DNA from: Planctomycetaceae bacterium
GTDB taxonomy: Bacteria; Planctomycetota; Planctomycetia; Pirellulales; Thermoguttaceae
Assembly: GCA_031256755.1 (NCBI GenBank)
Contig: JAIRPZ010000203.1
Span: 1-11,005 of the forward strand
DNA length: 11,005 nt
Direction of reading: 5' to 3'
The notes beneath the pieces were generated by a model. That model did no database searches. It was not told where the DNA came from and saw only the letters and a list, made by a program, of their open reading frames with translations. The position numbers and the translations under genes were made by a program. Position 1 is the stretch's first letter. Each line of letters begins with the position of its first letter. This document shows positions 6,257 to 11,005 of the stretch, piece after piece.

Positions 6257-6721
6257 CTAGGCAACGCGGTCGAGCATACTGCGGTGCGGGGTGTCGCCGG
6301 GTTGATAGGTCGTTTTTCCCTGCCCGTTGGTCTCAATCATTTCAAGAATTTTTGTCAAATGCATGATCGATTTCCGCGACATTGTCCAGTTGGAATAAGC
6401 AAGAAAACGGATTTCCTGCGTCCGGTGCTTTGCTTCTTCCAGCATTTTTTGTACCTCAAAATTACGGGAGAAAAAATGTCCGCAAAGCGATTCAATCGTG
6501 CTGCCGCCGATGTTTTGCAAGCGGGCGGACTCTAAAATACGCTCTCTTTTATCGAGAATTTGCCGCATGGCTTCTACAGATGCGGTCTCCTCCGCCGTTA
6601 TTGTTTCCAGAACATCCTTTTGCGGACGGACAAGAATGTCCTGTTTCTTTTGCAAAACAGAAAGCATAGAGTTTTGGGCGTTGATTAAGCAGTGCAAAAA
6701 ATCGAGCAATTCTTCTTTCAT
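6257..6721 (-). CDS. FlgN-like flagellar export chaperone
   Basis: The 154-residue, mostly helical protein starts MKEELLDFLHCLINAQNSMLSVLQKKQDILVRPQKDVLETITAEE, with the heptad-rich antiparallel helix pattern of FlgN-type chaperones, which hold hook-filament junction proteins for type III export. The C-terminal part (NWTMSRKSIMHLTKILEMIETNGQGKTTYQPGD, ending SMLDRVA) resembles planctomycete FlgN-like proteins as I recall them. I start it at 6721 because helix 1 begins there and a promoter (6797-6769) lies within the region a longer form would need; a GTG at 6817 would add 32 unconvincing residues. No other flagellar gene is present in the window. It follows nadE on the same strand. Confidence 0.65.
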   Translation of the reverse strand: MKEELLDFLHCLINAQNSMLSVLQKKQDILVRPQKDVLETITAEETASVEAMRQILDKRERILESARLQNIGGSTIESLCGHFFSRNFEVQKMLEEAKHRTQEIRFLAYSNWTMSRKSIMHLTKILEMIETNGQGKTTYQPGDTPHRSMLDRVA

Positions 6722-6768
6722 AATGGGACGTTTTGATAATTTTTCTAAAAAAAGCGGCAACGATGCAG

Positions 6769-6797
6769 AGTGTAATGAATTCTTGCGATCGCGGCAA
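6769..6797 (-). promoter_or_regulatory. Candidate promoter of the FlgN-like gene
   Basis: On the minus strand TTGCCG (6797-6792) and TACACT (6774-6769) are 17 nt apart, with a start expected near 6762, about 40 nt before the ATG at 6721. Just upstream a 6-bp stem, AGCGGA/TCCGCT (6797-6813 region), follows the nadE stop and may separate the two transcription units. Confidence 0.45.
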
Positions 6798-6819
6798 GCG
6801 GAAAATGTCCGCTGCACAA

Positions 6820-7743
6820 TTATTTTTCGTGAATGTTTCGTGCAATCGGCATTCTTCTTCCCATCCCGAAGGCGCGGGGAGACACTTTGAGAACCGGCGG
6901 TGCCTGCCGCCGTTTGAATTCCGCCAGCGCAACACTGCGGACAATGCTGCCCGACAGTTCCCGGTCAACACCGAGATTGACCGCAATTTCGTCGGCCGAT
7001 TCGTTTTCAAAAAGATAACGTTTCAGGACGGCATCCAGCAACTCATACGGCGGCAGAGAATCTTGATCGGTCTGATTCGGACGCAATTCAGCCGACGGCG
7101 GTTTGGTCAGTACCGCTTCAGGAATGATATTACCGTTCCGCTCATTGATGCGCCGGCACAAGGCAAAGACTTCTGTTTTGAAAAGATCGCCGATGGGGGC
7201 TAATGCTCCGTTCATATCGCCGTAAAGGGTGCAGTATCCCATTGCTAATTCGCTTTTGTTGCCGGTGGCAAGCAGCATGGAATGAAACTTATTGGAATAA
7301 GCCATTAACAATGTGCCGCGGATACGCGCCTGTATGTTTTCTTCGGCAACTCCGAAAGGCGTGCCTTCAAAAAGCGGAGCGAGTGTTTGCATCAAACTTG
7401 CATAGACCGGTTCAATCGGTAAAGTTTCATACCGGCAGCCGAGATTTTCCGCAAGCCGAGCCGCATCCTCTTTTGATCCCTGTGAAGAAAACCGGGAAGG
7501 CATACTGAAAGCGGCAACATTTTCTTTGCCGGCGGCTTTGACCGCAAGATACACCACAAGGGCGGAATCAATCCCGCCGGAAAGTCCGAGATGACACCGG
7601 ACAAATCCGCACTTCGCCATATATTCCCGAATACCGAGAATCAATGCGTTTTCAATAATATCCAACTCCTGTGCCGTCTCCTGTATCATTACGTTCATAA
7701 TCCTGTGTCGCCAACTTGCTCTTGACATTATTGATTGATTCAT
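6820..7743 (-). CDS. nadE: NAD(+) synthase, synthetase domain only (no glutaminase domain)
   Basis: NadE amidates deamido-NAD (NaAD) to NAD with ATP and ammonia, the last step of NAD synthesis. The 307 residues show the ATP-pyrophosphatase P-loop LSGGIDSAL (54-62), MPSRFSSQGS (81-90), EENIQARIRGTLLMAYSNKF (134-153), TGNKSELAMGYCTLYGDM (160-177), KPPSAELRPNQTDQDSLPPYE (214-234) and KRRQAPPVLKVSPRAF near the C-terminus. These are typical of the synthetase half of glutamine-dependent NadE, but the roughly 280-residue N-terminal nitrilase-type glutaminase domain of that class is absent and not encoded upstream. It should therefore use free ammonia or an amidotransferase made elsewhere. The start is uncertain: no ribosome site precedes 7743, and in-frame ATGs at 7698 and 7689 lie near an AGGA. 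Homology clearly begins around residue 26. Confidence 0.92.
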   Translation of the reverse strand: MNQSIMSRASWRHRIMNVMIQETAQELDIIENALILGIREYMAKCGFVRCHLGLSGGIDSALVVYLAVKAAGKENVAAFSMPSRFSSQGSKEDAARLAENLGCRYETLPIEPVYASLMQTLAPLFEGTPFGVAEENIQARIRGTLLMAYSNKFHSMLLATGNKSELAMGYCTLYGDMNGALAPIGDLFKTEVFALCRRINERNGNIIPEAVLTKPPSAELRPNQTDQDSLPPYELLDAVLKRYLFENESADEIAVNLGVDRELSGSIVRSVALAEFKRRQAPPVLKVSPRAFGMGRRMPIARNIHEK

Positions 7744-7772
7744 GAGGATATTTATTTTATGGAGTCTTTTTT

Positions 7773-7934
7773 ATGGATCAAGAGTATAGCCATAGATTGT
7801 CCGAAGTGCGGCGGCATCGAACACAGTTAAGCCGGTTTTGCCAATGGCGGGAAACAGCGGCTCCCGCCATTGTATTTGCAGACGAAGGCAGAAATGCTCT
7901 TAATGTCTGCCGGGAGTGCGGTCATATTCGGTGA
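7773..7934 (+). CDS. Candidate 53-residue small protein (uncertain)
   Basis: This short plus-strand frame lies between nadE and the transglutaminase gene. It begins MDQEYSHRLSEVRRHR and ends NVCRECGHIR, with a CxxC near the C-terminus. A GGAG (7761-7764) sits 8 nt before the ATG. A possible promoter, TTGACA (7722-7727) with a 19-nt spacer to GATATT (7747-7752), would start transcription just before the ribosome site. Against it: the last 35 nt run antisense to the transglutaminase 3' end, a perfect 31-nt stem-loop falls inside the frame, and no family is recognised. Confidence 0.25.
   Translation: MDQEYSHRLSEVRRHRTQLSRFCQWRETAAPAIVFADEGRNALNVCRECGHIR
7842..7872. other. Perfect 11-bp stem-loop downstream of the transglutaminase gene
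   Basis: CAATGGCGGGA (7842-7852) and TCCCGCCATTG (7862-7872) enclose a 9-nt loop. It lies 28-58 nt beyond the transglutaminase stop on the minus strand, where it could end transcription or protect the mRNA 3' end, but no U-run follows. It shares GCGGGAAACA with the stem-loop at 6019-6044. Confidence 0.6.
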
Positions 7935-10677
7935 CCGCTTCTTCCAATTTTTTTAGTAACTTTTGTACATACAACCTATCGTTGTCCGAGATTTCTTTCC
8001 GTCCGAATTGAACCTGATAAAACATCTTCACTATCGGAAACGTCAAGAGCGGAAAAGGAGAAGCCGCTGCAAATTCCTTCGGCGTTAACGGCAGATTCCG
8101 CGTTTGCCCGATCTTTGCCAATATATTTTCCATACGTGAATAAAATTCGACCGTAATTTTATAACGCCGGCGTTGATCGGACATACGTTTTTGCAACAAT
8201 AAACGGGAAAGCAGCCGCCATCCGAGCCAGCCGGCTGCGATGAAAATAAAGATCGGCAGGAAAAGATAGACCGCATCCGTCCAGCCCCATTGATGCTGCG
8301 GGAAATTAGAAAATAATTGCCGGTAATACTGTACCATACCGGTCAAAAAAATCTTCCAGAATTCGCCGTTAAATATCCTGTCCGCAGTAAATTGCCATGC
8401 ATGCAGAATCGGTGTATAGATGCGGTTCATCTGTTTGACGGAATTCATATTCAGCACAAAATCATTCCAAAATGCTTGAATATTGAACATCCAATTCTCC
8501 CAGCCGGTCGACAAATCAGCGAAAAGCGATGTCTCTTTCGGCGGCGGTGTCGGATCAAGCCGCAGCAACCCGCCGTATTTCCACCACTGACCGAATTGTC
8601 CGCCGGTTTGTTCCGGCAGATTTTGCGGCGGAACATAAACTTCGACCCAAGCGTGTGCGTCCGATTGCCGAACGGTACAAACCGCATCGGTACCGGTAAT
8701 ATCCGTTTTGAAGCCGATGACCACTCTTGTTCCGATTCCGACACTGCGCAGCATCAACGCTAACGCACCGGCAAAGTATTCACAATGCCCTTTCGGATTG
8801 TAAGCAATAAAATCTTCCAGCGGATCACGATCATAATCGCGGACAATGCCGCCTAATTGATACGAAAATTGATCCGATTGAAGGAATTTCTGTTCCATAA
8901 ATCTTGCTCTGCCGGTAATGTCGCTTTTCGGCAAACGGGATTCCGCATCCCAGCCGGCAGCAAGTTTTTTTAATGTGTTAAGACCTTTTTCCGGGATTTG
9001 CAGCAACTCGCTTTGCATCAAACGTTCCTGACACGGGACAAAATCAATTTGCGTTCCGTGTTTGAATGCGGTGCAGACAATTGTTTTTTTCCCTTCAAAA
9101 CGGCGGGGCTGGATTTCTTCCAGATATCCGCCGGCGTTCCTTTTTAATAGGATTTCATTTTCTTCCCGCAGGACCCAAAAAGGATACGGTGCAAAAAAGA
9201 CCGGCGTATCGAGCGGCTGAACCGTCATTTGCAGCATCACCGCATCCATATTTTTTGCAAATTGAATATCGGACGCATTATGCCGGTTAGAAAGAAATCC
9301 GCCCATACGCAGGACATCAACAGACGGAGATGTCAACGGAAACGCCAGTGCATCGAAAAGCCGAAAACTGGAATGATCAGAAAAGTCCCGCAAAAAAGCA
9401 TTTCCCGAAGGCGCGGACGGCGGACGATTCGTCCACTTTCCTCCGGCATAAGTATCAAGCGGAATGCCGCGAAAATAGAGCGATTGCCCGACGATTGCAC
9501 GGTACGGTTCGGCATCGTCTTTGCCGGCGGCAATCCGATGATCCTCGCGGTGAAAGAATGCCACGTTCATCACTTCCCGATGATGCGGAATGACGCTGCC
9601 GAGTGAACCGAGCCGGATTTCTTCGCGGAATCCCACCGTACCGACACTGATCGGTCTGTTCGTCGGTTTTCGCCAATGTTCAAAACCGGATTTGAGCGAA
9701 AACTCATAAAAATCAATTCTGCCGATTCGGGGAACAAGGCAGAACAGAATTCCGGCAATGAAAAAAGCAAAACAAGTTCCGGCGGCAATATGAAGGAGCA
9801 ATTCACGCCAATTTCCTGTCCATGGATGCGGATTGCGAGTGCCGGCGGAAAAACTTGGAACGGCAGCAAGCAAAGGAAAACGGCGGGAAACCGGAGCGGC
9901 ATTTTCCCGGCGGATTTCTTCCGGTAAGACTTCGGCATTTTCCCAATGTTTGCTTTTTGCCAAGTCCTCTTCAGTCGGAAAAATGAGAAAAAGAGAATGT
10001 AAAATTTCTTTTGATTTTCTTTGCTGAAGATCCGGTTGACTGTTTTCTTTGCGTCTGCTGCTGACGATAACGGAAAACAACGGTTTTATAAACAGTGCCG
10101 CGAAAGCGGTTCGGACGATTTTCCATTTATCCTGCCGTTCCGCAATCCGTTCTGCAATTCCGGCTTTGAATGTTTCCGCAACGGATCGGACAAACGAATG
10201 CTGCCGGAAATAGCGGTGTTCCTGCTGTAAGAAAATCAGAATAAAAGCGCAAAATCCGGTGAAAACGTAAATCAGCAATAAGAGACCGAAAACGATGCTC
10301 TGCTGAAACACGGAGGCAACGACCGTTTGCAGCATCGAAATCAGCAATATCTGCCAGCAAAGATACGATTCTTTCTCACGGAACAACAGGACGGCTTCCA
10401 CGAAAACAAGCACTCTTGCAATTGACCATGCGAGGTCTTCGCCGCGGTGATGCAGCACTTCGCCGAGAGTACAAAAAACAATAACAAGCATTGCCATGTT
10501 CATTGTCCCGTCGCCGAGTTGAATCATGCGGCGGTAGTCGGTCAGGACGAAACTCACAACCGCCGCCGTTCCCATGAAAATCGGCAGCATTGCGTCTTCC
10601 TGCCCCAATCCTAACATCAGCGAGGAAAGAAAGGTCTGGAATCCTAATGTACAGGAAATAAATAAACGAAGCGGCAA
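7900..10677 (-). CDS. TgpA-like membrane transglutaminase (DUF3488-type N-terminus, transglutaminase core, DUF4129-like tail)
   Basis: A 925-residue inner-membrane protein. The N-terminal 150 residues are several transmembrane helices (DUF3488-like), followed by a charged cytoplasmic-type linker, a further helix at about 291-316, and a long extracytoplasmic part. The transglutaminase core has a visible Cys-His-Asp triad: C632 in GHCEYFAGALALMLRSVGI, H675 in SDAHAWVEVYVP and D708 in LRLDPTPPP. Another helix at about 800-821 precedes a DUF4129-like cytoplasmic tail (about 845-915). The family is thought to act as a protease or transamidase on envelope proteins; the substrate is unknown. It usually sits with MoxR ATPase and DUF58 genes, which are not in the window. 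The start is a TTG at 10677: the upstream frame has no ATG, GTG or TTG, no ribosome site is seen, and an extended -10 box lies about 43 nt upstream. Confidence 0.9.
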   Translation of the reverse strand: MPLRLFISCTLGFQTFLSSLMLGLGQEDAMLPIFMGTAAVVSFVLTDYRRMIQLGDGTMNMAMLVIVFCTLGEVLHHRGEDLAWSIARVLVFVEAVLLFREKESYLCWQILLISMLQTVVASVFQQSIVFGLLLLIYVFTGFCAFILIFLQQEHRYFRQHSFVRSVAETFKAGIAERIAERQDKWKIVRTAFAALFIKPLFSVIVSSRRKENSQPDLQQRKSKEILHSLFLIFPTEEDLAKSKHWENAEVLPEEIRRENAAPVSRRFPLLAAVPSFSAGTRNPHPWTGNWRELLLHIAAGTCFAFFIAGILFCLVPRIGRIDFYEFSLKSGFEHWRKPTNRPISVGTVGFREEIRLGSLGSVIPHHREVMNVAFFHREDHRIAAGKDDAEPYRAIVGQSLYFRGIPLDTYAGGKWTNRPPSAPSGNAFLRDFSDHSSFRLFDALAFPLTSPSVDVLRMGGFLSNRHNASDIQFAKNMDAVMLQMTVQPLDTPVFFAPYPFWVLREENEILLKRNAGGYLEEIQPRRFEGKKTIVCTAFKHGTQIDFVPCQERLMQSELLQIPEKGLNTLKKLAAGWDAESRLPKSDITGRARFMEQKFLQSDQFSYQLGGIVRDYDRDPLEDFIAYNPKGHCEYFAGALALMLRSVGIGTRVVIGFKTDITGTDAVCTVRQSDAHAWVEVYVPPQNLPEQTGGQFGQWWKYGGLLRLDPTPPPKETSLFADLSTGWENWMFNIQAFWNDFVLNMNSVKQMNRIYTPILHAWQFTADRIFNGEFWKIFLTGMVQYYRQLFSNFPQHQWGWTDAVYLFLPIFIFIAAGWLGWRLLSRLLLQKRMSDQRRRYKITVEFYSRMENILAKIGQTRNLPLTPKEFAAASPFPLLTFPIVKMFYQVQFGRKEISDNDRLYVQKLLKKLEEAVTEYDRTPGRH

Positions 10678-10719
10678 GGAACGAAAAAAAGCGATAAAAA
10701 CGGAAACGTTCAGTGCGGT

Positions 10720-10728
10720 ATTATACCA
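10720..10728 (-). promoter_or_regulatory. Extended -10 promoter of the transglutaminase gene
   Basis: On the minus strand TGGTATAAT contains a perfect TATAAT (10725-10720) with TG at the extended -10 position; the -35 region is poor. Transcription from near 10713 would leave a 36-nt leader before the TTG start, which supports that start choice. Confidence 0.5.
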
Positions 10729-10761
10729 TATTTCGGCTGCGCGTTATTTCCCGAAAAGGGC

Positions 10762-10790
10762 TTGCATGGGTTGCGGAAATGCTGTATAAT
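10762..10790 (+). promoter_or_regulatory. Sigma70-type promoter of the right-edge oxidoreductase gene
   Basis: TTGCAT (10762-10767) and a perfect TATAAT (10785-10790) are 17 nt apart. Transcription would start near 10797, leaving a leader of about 52 nt before the ATG at 10849. A ribosome site, GGAGG (10837-10841), lies 7 nt before the ATG. Confidence 0.7.
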
Positions 10791-10830
10791 TGTCCCGTTG
10801 TTTCGGGACAAAACCTGTTACGCAACCCAT
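10766..10830. promoter_or_regulatory. Two nested inverted repeats around the right-edge promoter (possible operator or leader structure)
   Basis: Outer arms ATGGGTTGCG (10766-10775) and CGCAACCCAT (10821-10830) are perfect over 10 bp. The left arm lies at the -35 end and in the spacer, and the right arm in the leader. Inside, TGTCCCG/CGGGACA (10791-10797 and 10804-10810, 6-nt loop) is a perfect 7-bp palindrome over the expected transcription start. The inner one could be a repressor site or a 5' mRNA hairpin. The outer pair spans the -10 box and cannot form entirely in the mRNA. Confidence 0.5.
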
Positions 10831-10848
10831 CATTTTGGAGGAACACTT

Positions 10849-11005
10849 ATGAACAAAAAAACACGCCGTCAATTTTTACAAACCGCCGCCGTTATGGCAA
10901 TGTCCGTTGCCGCTCCGTACATCGTTACCCAAGAATCGCAAGGTGCCAATAACCGCATCGGCATCGGCTTTAGCGGCACCGCTTGCCGATGCCGTGGTCG
11001 AATTC
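10849..11005 (+). CDS. Tat-exported protein, probably another Gfo/Idh/MocA oxidoreductase (3' end outside window)
   Basis: The frame runs 52 codons to the window edge without a stop. The N-terminus MNKKTRRQFLQTAAVMAMSVAAPYIV is a clear Tat signal (RRQFLQ, twin arginine at residues 6-7), followed by NNRIGIGFSGTACRCRGRI, which resembles the first strand and glycine loop of the Rossmann fold in this family, although the loop is a poor GxGxxG match. The start is secured by GGAGG 7 nt upstream and a good promoter. It is divergent from the transglutaminase gene with 171 bp between the starts. The Tat signal is firm; the enzyme family is inferred from 18 residues and the typical planctomycete pattern. 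Confidence 0.75.
   Translation, partial: MNKKTRRQFLQTAAVMAMSVAAPYIVTQESQGANNRIGIGFSGTACRCRGRI

Noticed and set aside
6785..6792. GCGATCGC palindrome (like the HIP1 element of cyanobacteria)
   Set aside because: Only one copy was noticed; HIP1 is meaningful only when highly repeated.
11000..11005. Window ends exactly in GAATTC, suggesting a cloning boundary
   Set aside because: GAATTC occurs repeatedly inside the window (for example near 1870, 2610 and 2705), so the match at the edge is likely chance.

Overview
The window looks like a chromosomal stretch of a planctomycete, possibly one of the moderate-GC, gut-type Pirellulales. The main evidence is a DUF1559 pseudopilin-like protein paired with a small 'GTVTLDGEP' lipoprotein, two Tat-exported Gfo/Idh/MocA oxidoreductases, a long TgpA-like membrane transglutaminase, and an MqnA enzyme of the futalosine menaquinone route. 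The assignment rests on family recognition only. No rRNA, tRNA, CRISPR array or transposase was found.

Layout. Positions 1-1251 (minus) hold a Tat-exported Gfo/Idh/MocA oxidoreductase cut by the left edge. A 505-bp gap follows, with promoters at both ends. parB (1757-2758, plus) has its own promoter and no parA beside it. It converges on an overlapping pair on the minus strand: a DtxR/MntR-type metalloregulator (3614-4072) followed by mqnA (2784-3617). Next on the minus strand is the cell-surface block: a strong promoter (6159-6187), a short well-initiated reading frame (5921-6097), the DUF1559 gene (to 4825), a 103-bp inverted-repeat element, the lipoprotein (4257-4673) and a possible terminator (4205-4238). 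Upstream lie nadE (6820-7743, synthetase domain only) and a FlgN-like gene (6257-6721), both on the minus strand. The 925-codon transglutaminase (7900-10677, minus) is divergent from a second Tat-exported oxidoreductase-like gene (10849 to the right edge, plus).

How the genes relate. Most are housekeeping or envelope functions: segregation (ParB), quinone biosynthesis (MqnA) translationally coupled to a metal sensor, NAD synthesis (NadE), a lone flagellar chaperone (FlgN-like) and exported or membrane proteins. I do not see a clear multi-gene new system.

The most unusual locus is the 5' end of the DUF1559 gene. In its own frame it has no ATG, GTG or TTG upstream of the pseudopilin helix. Upstream there is a near-consensus promoter, a strong Shine-Dalgarno and an ATG, and that frame meets a run of ten G (minus strand). 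One G fewer would fuse the two frames exactly. The gene is also bracketed by related repeat sequences. This may be a phase-variable switch, a decaying gene or a homopolymer sequencing error.
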